Assembly: GCA_017431345.1 (NCBI GenBank)
Contig: JAFRLH010000012.1
Span: forward strand, 1 to 64,000
Direction of reading: 5' to 3'
Length of the DNA stretch: 64,000 bases
DNA from: Lachnospiraceae bacterium
Lineage (GTDB): Bacteria > Bacillota > Clostridia > Lachnospirales > Lachnospiraceae
How positions within the stretch are numbered: the first letter of the stretch is position 1; every line of letters begins with the position of its first letter. The position numbers and the translations under genes were made by a program. A model generated the notes under the pieces. The model was not told the origin of the DNA, did no database searches, and saw only the letters and a list, made by a program, of their open reading frames with translations. Shown here in pieces: positions 1 through 9,476 of this stretch.

Positions 1-2
1 AT

Positions 3-533
3 ACGCTGCTCGAGGAAGGGCTTTCCGGGATGGATGCCTTTGTGGCGCTGACCAGCATCGATGAGGAAAATGTGTTCCTTTCGCTTTACGCCAATCAGAA
101 AGCCCCGAAGGCGAAGAAGATCACCAAGAACAGCCGGATCGATCTGAAGGACATTGCGATCGATCTTCCGGTCGGCAGCATGGTGTCTCCGAAGGAGATC
201 ACTGCGGAATATATCAGCCGGTTCGTCCGGTCGCAGCAGAATGCGTACAGTGCGCAGATCGAGGCGGTCTACAGACTCGCGGACAACCGTGTCGAGGCAT
301 TGGAATTCCATCTGACGGAAGACTGCGCCGTGACCGGGAAAACGCTCATGGAGCTTCCAATCCGGGAGGGGATCCTCGTCTGCTGTATCGTCCGGGACGG
401 GAAGGTGATCACGCCTTCCGGCCGGGACCGGATGGAAAAGGGCGATATCGTCATTGTCTGCACGACGCACAAGAACATCCACGATATCACCTATATTCTG
501 GAAGAATCTTACCGTAAGAAGGTGGGCGCATGA
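3..533 (+). CDS. trkA: Trk potassium uptake system regulatory subunit TrkA (5' end outside window)
   Basis: This is the C-terminal 176 residues of a TrkA-type protein, the cytosolic NAD(H)-binding gating subunit of a Trk/Ktr K+ transporter. The reading frame is open from base 3, so the N-terminal part lies upstream. The visible start (SGMDAFVALTSIDEENV) is the end of a Rossmann-type RCK_N domain. The last ~75 residues, with VTGKTLMELP and GDIVIVCTTHKN, form an RCK_C (TrkA_C) domain. The stop overlaps the start of trkH by 4 bases (ATGA), so the two subunits are probably translationally coupled. Confidence 0.92.
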   Translation, partial: TLLEEGLSGMDAFVALTSIDEENVFLSLYANQKAPKAKKITKNSRIDLKDIAIDLPVGSMVSPKEITAEYISRFVRSQQNAYSAQIEAVYRLADNRVEALEFHLTEDCAVTGKTLMELPIREGILVCCIVRDGKVITPSGRDRMEKGDIVIVCTTHKNIHDITYILEESYRKKVGA

Positions 534-1987
534 ATTTCTCCATCATTATCATGATCCTGGGGACGATCATCCTGCTGACAGGGGCGTTTTTCCTGCTGCC
601 GGTGATCACCGGGGTCATTTACGGCGAATATCATATCGCGCTGATCTATCTGTTCCTCGGCGGCGCCTATGTGGTCTGCGGGTATCTGATCCGGAAGCTG
701 CACAAGCCGGAAAAGGATACCTTTTACGCAAAGGAAGGTTTTGTGGCCGTTGCGCTCAGCTGGATCGTGATGAGTCTGCTCGGGGCGTTTCCCTTCATGC
801 TGACCGGCGAGATCCCCGCCCTTGCGGATGCGCTTTTTGAGACGGTGTCGGGTTTTACGACGACGGGATCTAGCATTCTGACGGATGTCGAAGCGCTGTC
901 GCACGCCAGCCTGATCTGGCGGAGCTTCACCCACTGGGTCGGCGGCATGGGCGTGCTGGTGTTCATGCTTGCGGTGCTGCCGATGACAGGCGGTTCTTCG
1001 ATGAATCTGATGAAAGCGGAGTCGCCGGGCCCTTCGGTCGGCAAGCTTGTGCCGAAGATCCGGCATACCGCCTTTCTGCTGTACGCGATCTACGGGATCA
1101 TGACGGTCATTCTGGTGTTGCTGCTGCTCATGTTCGGCATGCCGCTGTTCGATTCGCTGTGCACCGCTTTCGGCACGGCCGGAACCGGCGGTTTCGGGAT
1201 CCTGAACAGCTCGATGGGACACTATTCGCCCCTGTTGCAGAATATCGTTACGGTCTTTATGCTTCTCTTCGGCGTGAACTTTTCTTTCTATTATTATATC
1301 CTGATCCGGAAACAGGAAGAAGCGTTTGCGATGGAAGAGATCCGGTGGTATTTTATTATATATGCGGCTGCCGTCGTCCTGATCACGCTGAATCTGCGCA
1401 CCGGCGCGGATGTGCAGGTCGGAAAGAGCGTGGCGGATACGATCCGTTTCGCGGCCTTCCAGGTCTCTTCGGTCATGACGACGACCGGATTCTCGACGGC
1501 TGACTTCAACCGGTGGCCCGCCTTTTCCAGGACGATCCTCGTGCTGGTGATGTTCATCGGCGCCTGCGCCGGCAGCACCGGCGGCGGTATGAAGGTGTCC
1601 AGGATCCTGCTTTATTTCCGGCAGATCCGGCGGGAGCTCGGCAAGCAGATCCATCCCAGGACGGTCAAGGTGCTGAAGATGGACGGCAGGACGCTGGAGA
1701 AGGATGTGCTCCATTCCGCCTCTGTCTTTCTGATGGCCTATGTGGTGATTTTTGCTCTCTCGGTACTGATCATTACCCTGGAAAACAAGGATCTGACAAC
1801 ATCCTTTACTGCGGTCGCCGCGACGATCAACAATATCGGACCGGGGCTGAACGAGGTCGGCCCGACAGGAAATTTCCACGGCTTTTCGCCGCTGTCGAAA
1901 TATGTATTCATTTTCGATATGCTGGCGGGCAGACTGGAACTGTTCCCGATGCTGCTGCTGTTCGCGCCGGACACCTGGAAAAAATAA
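530..1987 (+). CDS. trkH: Trk potassium uptake channel subunit TrkH
   Basis: A 485-residue polytopic membrane protein of the TrkH/KtrB superfamily that carries K+ across the cytoplasmic membrane with TrkA. The four pore-loop segments that build the K+ filter can be seen: SGFTTTGSS (about residue 107), GTAGTGGFG (about 215), TTTGFST (about 316) and NNIGPGLNEVG (about 432), each with its filter glycine. The length is usual for TrkH. It overlaps trkA by 4 bases. No terminator separates it from metG 41 bases downstream, so some read-through is possible. Confidence 0.93.
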   Translation: MNFSIIIMILGTIILLTGAFFLLPVITGVIYGEYHIALIYLFLGGAYVVCGYLIRKLHKPEKDTFYAKEGFVAVALSWIVMSLLGAFPFMLTGEIPALADALFETVSGFTTTGSSILTDVEALSHASLIWRSFTHWVGGMGVLVFMLAVLPMTGGSSMNLMKAESPGPSVGKLVPKIRHTAFLLYAIYGIMTVILVLLLLMFGMPLFDSLCTAFGTAGTGGFGILNSSMGHYSPLLQNIVTVFMLLFGVNFSFYYYILIRKQEEAFAMEEIRWYFIIYAAAVVLITLNLRTGADVQVGKSVADTIRFAAFQVSSVMTTTGFSTADFNRWPAFSRTILVLVMFIGACAGSTGGGMKVSRILLYFRQIRRELGKQIHPRTVKVLKMDGRTLEKDVLHSASVFLMAYVVIFALSVLIITLENKDLTTSFTAVAATINNIGPGLNEVGPTGNFHGFSPLSKYVFIFDMLAGRLELFPMLLLFAPDTWKK

Positions 1988-2028
1988 GATTTATAAGAAG
2001 TTTTAGCTTTCTATAAAGGAGAACCATC

Positions 2029-4005
2029 ATGTGTGAGAACTGTAAGAAAACACCCTACTACATCACTACCGCGATCGCCTATACTTCCGGCAAACCCCAT
2101 ATCGGGAACTGCTATGAGATCGTGCTCGCGGACAGCATTGCGCGTTATAAGAGAGCGCAGGGATACGATGTGAGATTTATGACCGGTACCGACGAGCACG
2201 GTCAGAAGATAGAGCTGAAAGCGGCTGAGGCAGGCGTCACGCCGAAGGAATTCGTGGATAAAGTCGCCGGGATCATTAAGGAGAACTGGGATCTTTTGAA
2301 TACTTCCTATGATAAATTCATCCGTACTACGGACCGTGATCACGAAGTGCAGATCCAGAAGATCTTCCGGAAACTCTACGAGCAGGGCGACATTTATAAG
2401 GGATATTATGAGGGGCTTTACTGCACGCCCTGCGAATCCTTCTTCACGGAATCCCAGCTCGTGGACGGCAAGTGCCCGGACTGCGGCAGGCCTGTACAGC
2501 CGGCAAAGGAAGAAGCCTATTTCTTCAAAATGAGCAAATATGCCGACAGGCTGATCGCGCATATCAATGCCCATCCCGAGTTTATTCAGCCGGAATCCCG
2601 CAAGAACGAGATGATGAACAACTTCCTGCTGCCCGGCCTGCAGGATCTGTGCGTTTCCAGGACCTCCTTCAAATGGGGCATTCCCGTGGATTTTGACGAC
2701 AAGCATGTTGTTTATGTATGGCTCGACGCGCTGTCGAACTACATCACCGGCCTCGGCTATGATGCGGACGGCAATTCCGGTGAGCTTTATAAGAAGTACT
2801 GGCCCGCGGACCTGCACCTGATCGGAAAGGATATCATTCGTTTCCATACGATCTACTGGCCGATCTTCCTGATGGCGCTTGGCGAGCCGCTGCCGAAGCA
2901 GGTGTTCGGCCATCCCTGGCTGCTGCAGGGCGACGGCAAGATGAGCAAATCCAAGGGAAATGTGATCTACGCGGACGATCTTGCTTCGATCTTCGGCGTG
3001 GATGCGGTACGTTATTTTGTACTGCATGAGATGCCGTTTGACAACGACGGCGTCATCACATGGGAACTTGTGACGGAAAGGGTGAATTCCGATCTTGCCA
3101 ATACCCTCGGAAACCTTGTGAACCGCACGATCGCCATGAGCAACAAGTATTTCGGCGGCTCTGTCAGGAATACGGGCGTTTCCGAAGAAGTGGACGATGA
3201 TCTGCATAATACGATCGCCGCAGCAGTTAAGAAAGTCGACAGCAAGATGGACGATCTGAGAGTCGCGGATGCGCTTACAGAGATCTTCAACATCTTCAAA
3301 CGCTGCAACAAATATATCGACGAGACGATGCCCTGGGCGCTTGCGAAGGACGAAGCGAAGAAGGACCGCCTCGCACAGGTGCTTTACAATCTCTGTGAAG
3401 GCATCACGATCGGTGCTTCCCTGCTGGAATCCTTCATGCCTGAGACTGCAGCCCGTATTATGAGCCAGCTGAACACCGAAGTCAGACCGCTTGCGGACTG
3501 CTGCACATTCGGACTGTATCCGGACGGAAATAAAGTCACCGAAAAACCCGAGATCCTGTTCGCCAGACTGGATATGGAGAAGGTGATGGAGGAAGTGAAC
3601 GAGAAGTTCATGAAGCCCGCGGCAGAGCCGGAAGAGCCGGAGCCGGAAGAAGAGAACGTGATCGATGTCGAGCAGAAACCGGAGGCGGAATATGACGATT
3701 TCGCAAAGCTCCAGTTCCGCATCGGCGAGATTATTTCCTGCGAAGCCGTGAAAAAGTCCAAAAAGCTGCTCTGCTCGCAGGTGAAGATCGGTTCCGAAGT
3801 AAAGCAGATCCTGTCCGGTATCCGTTCTTCCTATGATCCGGAAGAGCTGGTCGGGAAGAAAGTGCTCGTGCTTACGAACCTGAAGCCCAGAAAGCTTGCG
3901 GGGCTGGAATCCGAAGGCATGCTCCTGCTTGCCGAGGATGCCGAAGGAACGCTTTCCCTGCTGACCCCTGAAAGAGACATGCCCGCCGGCGCACCGGTCG
4001 AGTAA
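2029..4005 (+). CDS. metG: methionyl-tRNA synthetase
   Basis: Cytosolic class I aminoacyl-tRNA synthetase charging tRNA-Met, 658 residues. The HIGH-type signature is KPHIGN near residue 21 and the KMSKS loop is KMSKSKGN from residue 304. A zinc knuckle (CTPCES then CPDCGR) lies near residues 127-150. After an acidic Glu/Pro-rich linker (about 525-553) a C-terminal EMAP/Trbp111-like tRNA-binding domain (about 555-658, LQFRIGEI) follows, the longer MetRS architecture of many Firmicutes. The start has AAAGGAG 8 bases upstream. No T-box is present in the 41-base gap before it. Confidence 0.97.
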   Translation: MCENCKKTPYYITTAIAYTSGKPHIGNCYEIVLADSIARYKRAQGYDVRFMTGTDEHGQKIELKAAEAGVTPKEFVDKVAGIIKENWDLLNTSYDKFIRTTDRDHEVQIQKIFRKLYEQGDIYKGYYEGLYCTPCESFFTESQLVDGKCPDCGRPVQPAKEEAYFFKMSKYADRLIAHINAHPEFIQPESRKNEMMNNFLLPGLQDLCVSRTSFKWGIPVDFDDKHVVYVWLDALSNYITGLGYDADGNSGELYKKYWPADLHLIGKDIIRFHTIYWPIFLMALGEPLPKQVFGHPWLLQGDGKMSKSKGNVIYADDLASIFGVDAVRYFVLHEMPFDNDGVITWELVTERVNSDLANTLGNLVNRTIAMSNKYFGGSVRNTGVSEEVDDDLHNTIAAAVKKVDSKMDDLRVADALTEIFNIFKRCNKYIDETMPWALAKDEAKKDRLAQVLYNLCEGITIGASLLESFMPETAARIMSQLNTEVRPLADCCTFGLYPDGNKVTEKPEILFARLDMEKVMEEVNEKFMKPAAEPEEPEPEEENVIDVEQKPEAEYDDFAKLQFRIGEIISCEAVKKSKKLLCSQVKIGSEVKQILSGIRSSYDPEELVGKKVLVLTNLKPRKLAGLESEGMLLLAEDAEGTLSLLTPERDMPAGAPVE

Positions 4006-4015
4006 GGAGAATTAT

Positions 4016-5470
4016 ATGAAGATCGGTTTTGACAACCAGAAATACATCAAACTGCAGTCGGAACACATCAGGGAGCGCATCGGCCGGTTCGACAACAAGC
4101 TGTATCTCGAATTCGGCGGAAAGCTTTATGATGACCATCATGCTTCCCGCGTGCTTCCGGGGTTCGAACCGGATGCCAAGCTGCGCATGCTCATGCAGCT
4201 CTCCGACCAGGCCGAGATCGTGATCGTGATCAGCGCGGAGGACATCGAGAAGAACAAGATCAGGGGTGATCTGGGCATCACCTATGACAATGATCTGCTC
4301 CGCCTGAAGGGAATCTTCGAGGATATGGGCCTGTATGTAGGCAGCGTCTGCATTACGCATTTTGCCGGCCAGTATTCCGCAAGGATGTTCCAGAGCCGTC
4401 TGGAAAAGCTGGGCGTGAAGGTGTACAGACATTACATCATTTCCGGGTATCCCAACAATATCCCGCTGATCGTGAGCGAAGAGGGATACGGAAGAAATGA
4501 TTATATAGAGACTTCGCGTCCGCTCGTTGTCGTTACGGCGCCCGGACCCGGAAGCGGAAAGATGGCGACGTGCCTGTCGCAGCTTTATCATGAGTTCAAA
4601 CGCGGCGTACGGGCAGGATATGCGAAATTCGAGACCTTCCCGATCTGGAACCTGCCGCTGAATCACCCGGTCAATCTGGCTTATGAAGCCGCGACAGCGG
4701 ATCTGAATGATATCAACATGATCGACCCGTTCCATATGGAAGCCTACGGCGTAACGACCGTAAACTACAACAGGGACGTGGAGATCTTCCCTGTTCTCAG
4801 GGCGATCTTTGAGAGTATCTACGGGGAATGCAGCTATCAGTCACCGACTGACATGGGCGTAAATATGGCCGGCAACTGCATTATTGATGATGAGGCATGC
4901 CGTGAAGCGTCCAAACAGGAGATCATCCGGAGGTATTACCAGACGCTGATCAAGATCGCGAGAGGCAAGGCACCGGAAACAGAGGCACAGAAGATCGAAC
5001 TGCTGCTGCATAAAGCCGGCGTCAAGAAGACCGACAGGCCTGTTGTTCCCGCTGCGCTGAAGCGCGAAGAGGAGACCGGAGAAGAAGCCGCCGCCATGGA
5101 ACTCACCGACGGCACGATCATTACGGGGGGCACCAGCGATCTGCTCGGCGCCTGCTCTGCACTGCTGATCAACGCGCTGAAATATTACGCCGGCATCGAT
5201 AAGAAGGTAAAACTGATCACGCCCGGCGTCATCGGACCGATCCAGAAACTGAAAGTCGAATATCTCGGGAGCCGGAACCCCAGACTGCATATGGAGGAAG
5301 TGCTGATCGCCCTTTCCGCCAGCTCGATCACGAACGGAATGGCCGATTATACGCTGCAGCAGATCCCGAAACTGCGGGGCGCACAGGTGCATACGACGGT
5401 AATGCTCTCTGAAACGGACGAGAGGACGTTCCAGCGTCTCGGTGTAATGCTCACATCCGAACCGAAATAA
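4016..5470 (+). CDS. DUF1846 family protein
   Basis: A 484-residue soluble protein recognisable as DUF1846 from its opening (KIGFDNQKYIKLQSEHI) and the APGPGSGKMATCLSQLYHE segment near residue 180. The family is widespread in Firmicutes, is about this length, and has no established enzymatic role known to me. The GPGSGK stretch looks like a phosphate-binding loop, but no complete P-loop NTPase can be argued. It has an AAGGAG site and follows metG by only 10 bases, with tadA 16 bases downstream, so the three are probably cotranscribed. No signal peptide or membrane segment is seen. Confidence 0.85.
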   Translation: MKIGFDNQKYIKLQSEHIRERIGRFDNKLYLEFGGKLYDDHHASRVLPGFEPDAKLRMLMQLSDQAEIVIVISAEDIEKNKIRGDLGITYDNDLLRLKGIFEDMGLYVGSVCITHFAGQYSARMFQSRLEKLGVKVYRHYIISGYPNNIPLIVSEEGYGRNDYIETSRPLVVVTAPGPGSGKMATCLSQLYHEFKRGVRAGYAKFETFPIWNLPLNHPVNLAYEAATADLNDINMIDPFHMEAYGVTTVNYNRDVEIFPVLRAIFESIYGECSYQSPTDMGVNMAGNCIIDDEACREASKQEIIRRYYQTLIKIARGKAPETEAQKIELLLHKAGVKKTDRPVVPAALKREEETGEEAAAMELTDGTIITGGTSDLLGACSALLINALKYYAGIDKKVKLITPGVIGPIQKLKVEYLGSRNPRLHMEEVLIALSASSITNGMADYTLQQIPKLRGAQVHTTVMLSETDERTFQRLGVMLTSEPK

Positions 5471-5486
5471 TATACCGGGAGAGGTC

Positions 5487-5990
5487 ATGGATCCAGATAT
5501 AAAATACATGCGCGCTGCCCTTAAGGAAGCCGCCAAAGCCGCCCTGATCGGCGAAGTCCCCATCGGCTGCGTCATCGTCTGTGACGGAAAGATCGTCGGC
5601 CGCGGCTACAACAGGCGCAATACAAAACATACTACCCTTGCGCACGCCGAACTCATCGCGATCGATAAAGCCAGCAGGAAGCTGGGAGACTGGCGCCTGG
5701 AAGGCTGCACTCTCTATGTAACGCTCGAGCCCTGTCAGATGTGTTCCGGCGCGATCGTGCAGTCACGCATTGACCGTGTCGTGGTAGGGGCCATGAATCC
5801 GAAGGCGGGCTGCGCAGGATCGATCCTCAACATTCTTCAGGATGAACGTTTCAATCATCAGACGGAACTGACCACCGGTGTGATGAAGGAGGAATGCGCA
5901 GCCGTGCTGCAAGAGTTTTTCGTAAAACTCAGGATCCGGAATAAAGTAGAGCGTATGGCTGAAAAAGTCGAAATTGAATCAGAAGGTTAA
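5487..5990 (+). CDS. tadA: tRNA-specific adenosine deaminase TadA
   Basis: A 167-residue cytidine/deoxycytidylate-deaminase-fold enzyme that converts A34 to inosine in the wobble position of tRNA. The zinc and catalytic motifs are present: HAE (about residues 53-55) and PCQMC (about 83-87). Length and order match TadA, including the GCAGSILN segment. Inosine is normally needed for tRNA-Arg(ACG). This window also encodes a tRNA-Pro with an A34 anticodon, which could in principle be a second substrate. The gene ends directly before a strong terminator and closes the metG-DUF1846-tadA unit. Confidence 0.94.
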   Translation: MDPDIKYMRAALKEAAKAALIGEVPIGCVIVCDGKIVGRGYNRRNTKHTTLAHAELIAIDKASRKLGDWRLEGCTLYVTLEPCQMCSGAIVQSRIDRVVVGAMNPKAGCAGSILNILQDERFNHQTELTTGVMKEECAAVLQEFFVKLRIRNKVERMAEKVEIESEG

Positions 5991-5996
5991 GCGTAT

Positions 5997-6035
5997 CATT
6001 GCCCCGTCACGTATAGGACGGGGCAATGGTTTTTT
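5997..6035 (+). terminator. intrinsic terminator after tadA
   Basis: Inverted repeat with arms ATTGCCCCGTC and GGACGGGGCAAT around a short loop, followed by TTTTTT. It lies seven bases after the tadA stop. Confidence 0.9.
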
Positions 6036-6211
6036 CAAACAGCGCAATTTGTACTACGAATATAGTTTTGGCGGAATAATCCGAATATTTGGCGAGATTC
6101 TGCATAGAAGAATTTTTAACAAAAAGATAAAATACCGAATGTATGAGATGATATTTTCTTGTTTTTGATAGAGCAGATGTTTTCATCTGCACCTTTCTTC
6201 TCCTTAAAAAG

Positions 6212-6246
6212 GCGGCACTCTTCCCCGGGGTGCCGCTGCTTTTTTT
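6212..6246 (+). terminator. terminator-like hairpin upstream of the P-type ATPase
   Basis: Arms GCGGCAC and GTGCCGC with a CCCC/GGGG-containing loop, then TGCTTTTTTT. It has no gene immediately before it on the plus strand, so it either backs up the tadA terminator or ends a small unannotated RNA. Confidence 0.7.
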
Positions 6247-6415
6247 GCGATAAGGTTCCTGCTTCCGGCAGACCGCAGCAGCGATCCGGACCGTTCCCGG
6301 CAGGGAAAGCGTCTCCCTCTTGCATCTGCCGGTGATTAAAAGTACAATAGACGATGTTGATTTATTTTACAGACATACAGATATCCCTGAAAGCAGGAAC
6401 AGAGCGGATCAGATC

Positions 6416-9025
6416 ATGGACATAAAAAGAAAAAAGAAAAAAACACGGAAGCAGGATCTGCCGAAAAGCCAGAGGGTCTATATTCCCGATGTTTACGTGG
6501 ATCCGGCATACGGGCTCTCCCGCGAACAGATCCGGGAACGCGAAAGAGGTGGCTTTATCAATGTCCCGGTAGATCCCGGGACCAGGACGGTCAAACAGAT
6601 CATACGAAGCAATACGTTTACGTATTTCAATATGATCTTTGTTATTCTTGCCGTCCTTCTTCTGATCGTCGGATCCTACAGAGATATGCTTTTCATGGTC
6701 GTGATCATCACGAACACGCTGATCGGGATCATTCAGGAGATCCGGTCGAAGAAAGTGCTGGACGATCTGAAGATCATCAGCGCGGCAAAAATAACGGCGG
6801 TAAGGGAGGGAAAGAAAACAGAGGTCCTGACTGATTCCCTCGTACTGGATGATATCGTGGTCCTGAAAGCCGGTGCGCAGATCCCGGCTGATGCGGTCGT
6901 CGTAAAGGGAAGCATCAATGTTAATGAAGCGCTTCTGACAGGCGAATCCGATGAGATCGAGAAGACGCAGGGCAGCAGACTGCTGTCCGGAAGCTTCGTG
7001 ATATCAGGCACCTGCCTGGCAAAACTGACTGCCGTCGGAGAAGATTCCTACATCTCCAAGCTGACCCTGAAGGCAACAAAGCAGACAGTGAAGGAGCAGT
7101 CGGAGATGATCCGTGCACTGGACCGTCTGGTAAAGATCGTCGGCGTGATCATCATCCCCATCGGCGGACTACTGTTCTATCAGCAGTATTTTGTGGTTGG
7201 CGCATCGTTCCGGGAAAGCATTACCGGCATGGTCGCCGCCGTGATCGGCATGATCCCGGAAGGCCTGTACCTGACCGCCAGCCTTGCACTTGCCGTATCA
7301 GCGATGCGCCTGGCGACAAAGAAGGTGCTGATCCATGATATGAAGAGCATGGAGACCCTTGCCAGGGTCACCGTGCTTTGTGTGGACAAGACCGGCACGA
7401 TCACGGAAGACCATATGGAAGTGAAGGATCTGATCACCGACATAAAATCCCCCGGCACGCTTGAAAAGATCCCGGATCAGGTCGGAACGGTCCTGCAGAG
7501 GGGAAAAGCGCAGCTGAAGGCTGTTGCCGCGGATGCGGATGCCGCGGTGCTGTATGTTCCGGAAGACGATTTTGAAGATGTGCTCCGGCTGGACGGGAAG
7601 GACACGCATGAAACGTTCCTGAATGCCGGCAGTGAGACCGGCCATCCGGTCAATACACAGATCAAGCAGCTCCTATCGGATTTTGCCCAGAATATGCCTG
7701 CGGACAACGCGACGATGCGGGCAATGAAAGAGTATTTTACCGATACCACGGGAAGGAAGCCGGAAAAAGTCGTTCCGTTCTCCTCCAGGGTCAAATATTC
7801 CGGCGCCGTTTTCGGCGGGGTGAATTATGTGCTCGGTGCGCCGGAGTACCTTCTGGGGGATGACTATGAGCTGTATCAGGAAAATATAGAGACCCACGGC
7901 GAGAGCGGCTACAGGGTGCTGGCATTCGGCCGTTATGACGGGGAACTGAACGGAAAGATGCTCGACCGGCCGGTCAGGCTTCTGGGGACAGTCCTCCTTG
8001 CGAACCGTGTAAGGACCGGCGCCGCAGAGACATTCCGGTATTTTGCAGAGCGGGATGTGGCGGTGAAAGTCATCTCGGGAGATAATCCCGTCAGCGTTTC
8101 TTCGATCGCCATGGAAGCCGGGATCGCCGGCGCGGAAGATTTTGTGGACGCCACGACGTTGAAGACGGATGCTGAGATCGCGGCAGCGGTCAAACGGTAT
8201 ACCGTGTTCGGAAGGGTGACGCCGGAACAGAAGCGCCGTTTCGTGAAAGCCCTGAAGAACATGGGCGAGACAGTAGCAATGACGGGTGACGGCGTAAATG
8301 ACGTGCTGGCGCTGAAAGACGCAGACTGTTCGATCGCCATGGCGTCCGGGTCGGAAGCCGCCTCCCAGGTGGCGCAGCTGGTGCTCATGGATTCGGATTT
8401 TTCAAAAATGCCGAATGTGGTCCTCGAAGGGCGGCGTGTGGTCAATAATATTGAACGGACGGCAAGCCTTTTCCTTGTGAAGAACATCTTTTCGCTGCTG
8501 CTGTCGGTCTTCTCTGTGATCCTGGTCATGGATTATCCCCTGGAAGCGGCGCAGGTGTCACTGATCAGCATGTTTACGATCGGCATCCCCGCGTTCCTGC
8601 TTTCCCAGGAGCCGAACAGGGATCCGATCCGGGGCAAATTCCTGACGAACGTATTCCTGCGCGCGCTGCCTGCCGGCCTGACGGACTTCGCAGTTGTTCT
8701 GGCGCTGACGCTTTTTGCCATGGAATTCAACATCGATAATGAAAGCATGTCGACGGCGTGTACGCTTCTTGTTTCGATGGTCGGCTTTATGATCATGTAC
8801 AGGATCATGAAACCCATGACGAAGCTGCACTGGGCGATCCTGCTGTCCATGGTCGCCGGGCTTGTGTTCTGCCTGTTCAACCTGCAGTGGTTCTTCTCCA
8901 TTACTTCGGTAACAAAGCAGATCGCCATGCTGATGATCGTTTTTGCGATCATTGCGGAGCCCATGATGCGGTATCTGGGCATCTTTGCCGAGTGGCTGCT
9001 GAAAAAGCTGACCGAAAGACGATGA
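6416..9025 (+). CDS. cation-transporting P-type ATPase, CtpE-like
   Basis: An 869-residue HAD-family P-type ATPase of the cytoplasmic membrane. Seen: actuator TGES (LLTGESDEIEK), the phosphorylation motif DKTGTIT with Asp at residue 324, the hinge MTGDGVNDVLALKDAD, and about ten hydrophobic segments. The run SEAASQVAQLVLMDSDF and the ERTASLFLVKN segment resemble the CtpE/Exp7 group, linked to Ca2+ uptake in mycobacteria and streptococci; calcium is therefore inference. A TTG start at 6320 would add 32 residues without a ribosome binding site; I prefer ATG 6416, followed by a very basic KRKKKKTRK stretch. It stands alone between a terminator and the hup promoter. Confidence 0.87.
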   Translation: MDIKRKKKKTRKQDLPKSQRVYIPDVYVDPAYGLSREQIRERERGGFINVPVDPGTRTVKQIIRSNTFTYFNMIFVILAVLLLIVGSYRDMLFMVVIITNTLIGIIQEIRSKKVLDDLKIISAAKITAVREGKKTEVLTDSLVLDDIVVLKAGAQIPADAVVVKGSINVNEALLTGESDEIEKTQGSRLLSGSFVISGTCLAKLTAVGEDSYISKLTLKATKQTVKEQSEMIRALDRLVKIVGVIIIPIGGLLFYQQYFVVGASFRESITGMVAAVIGMIPEGLYLTASLALAVSAMRLATKKVLIHDMKSMETLARVTVLCVDKTGTITEDHMEVKDLITDIKSPGTLEKIPDQVGTVLQRGKAQLKAVAADADAAVLYVPEDDFEDVLRLDGKDTHETFLNAGSETGHPVNTQIKQLLSDFAQNMPADNATMRAMKEYFTDTTGRKPEKVVPFSSRVKYSGAVFGGVNYVLGAPEYLLGDDYELYQENIETHGESGYRVLAFGRYDGELNGKMLDRPVRLLGTVLLANRVRTGAAETFRYFAERDVAVKVISGDNPVSVSSIAMEAGIAGAEDFVDATTLKTDAEIAAAVKRYTVFGRVTPEQKRRFVKALKNMGETVAMTGDGVNDVLALKDADCSIAMASGSEAASQVAQLVLMDSDFSKMPNVVLEGRRVVNNIERTASLFLVKNIFSLLLSVFSVILVMDYPLEAAQVSLISMFTIGIPAFLLSQEPNRDPIRGKFLTNVFLRALPAGLTDFAVVLALTLFAMEFNIDNESMSTACTLLVSMVGFMIMYRIMKPMTKLHWAILLSMVAGLVFCLFNLQWFFSITSVTKQIAMLMIVFAIIAEPMMRYLGIFAEWLLKKLTERR

Positions 9026-9049
9026 TTTTTAAATTCTTCATATATTTTC

Positions 9050-9078
9050 TTGACAAAAAGTCCTTTACCGATTATAGT
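9050..9078 (+). promoter_or_regulatory. sigma-A promoter of hup
   Basis: Consensus -35 TTGACA (9050-9055), a 17-base spacer, and -10 TATAGT (9073-9078), about 44 bases before the HU start. A strong promoter fits the abundance of HU. Confidence 0.88.
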
Positions 9079-9121
9079 TTCATAGGATTTGAGCAAGAAA
9101 CAAATTCAGGAGGATATGATC

Positions 9122-9397
9122 ATGAATAAAATGGAACTTGTAGCAGCTGTCGCCGAGAAGGCGGAAATTTCCAAGAAGGACGCAGACAAGGCTGTGAAGG
9201 CTCTTACAGACGTTATCGCGGAAGAACTGAAAGCAGGCGGAAAGGTTCAGTTAGTCGGATTCGGAACCTTTGAGACCAGCGCCAGAGAAGCCAGAGAGGG
9301 AAGAAATCCCCGCACGGGTGAGAGCATGAGCATTCCTGCAAGCCGTATGCCGAAGTTCAAAGCCGGCAAGGCTTTAAAGGATATGGTTAACGAATAA
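9122..9397 (+). CDS. hup: HU family DNA-binding protein
   Basis: A 91-residue histone-like nucleoid protein that bends and compacts DNA as a dimer. The diagnostic segments GFGTFE and REGRNPRTGE (the DNA-binding arm) and the C-terminal FKAGKALKDMVN are present. Three in-frame ATGs crowd the start (9116, 9122, 9131); 9122 lies 7 bases after AGGAGG (9109-9114) and gives the usual MNKMELV beginning. It is monocistronic, with its own promoter and terminator. Confidence 0.96.
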   Translation: MNKMELVAAVAEKAEISKKDADKAVKALTDVIAEELKAGGKVQLVGFGTFETSAREAREGRNPRTGESMSIPASRMPKFKAGKALKDMVNE

Positions 9398-9406
9398 GCA
9401 AGATGG

Positions 9407-9436
9407 AACCGGCCGGAAGGCCGGTTTTCTTTTTTT
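9407..9436 (+). terminator. intrinsic terminator after hup
   Basis: Perfect 8-bp stem AACCGGCC / GGCCGGTT with GGAA loop, followed by TTCTTTTTTT. Confidence 0.93.
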
Positions 9437-9476
9437 CAGGCGCCGGGGGCGGATCCCGTCCCGGCAGGAGGAGATC

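Larger units (their letters stand above)
5991..6415. other. 425-base intergenic region between tadA and the P-type ATPase
   Basis: It holds the tadA terminator, an AT-rich stretch (about 6040-6170), a perfect 7-bp hairpin GCAGATG-TTTT-CATCTGC (6173-6190) and a second terminator-like hairpin at 6212-6246. Between the two terminators no credible gene is seen; short open frames there have no ribosome binding site or recognisable product. A small transcript ending at the second hairpin is possible, but I cannot place a convincing promoter. Confidence 0.5.

Noticed and set aside
5974-6168. 64-codon open frame after tadA
   Set aside because: It overlaps the tadA end and its terminator, lacks a ribosome binding site and has no recognisable product.
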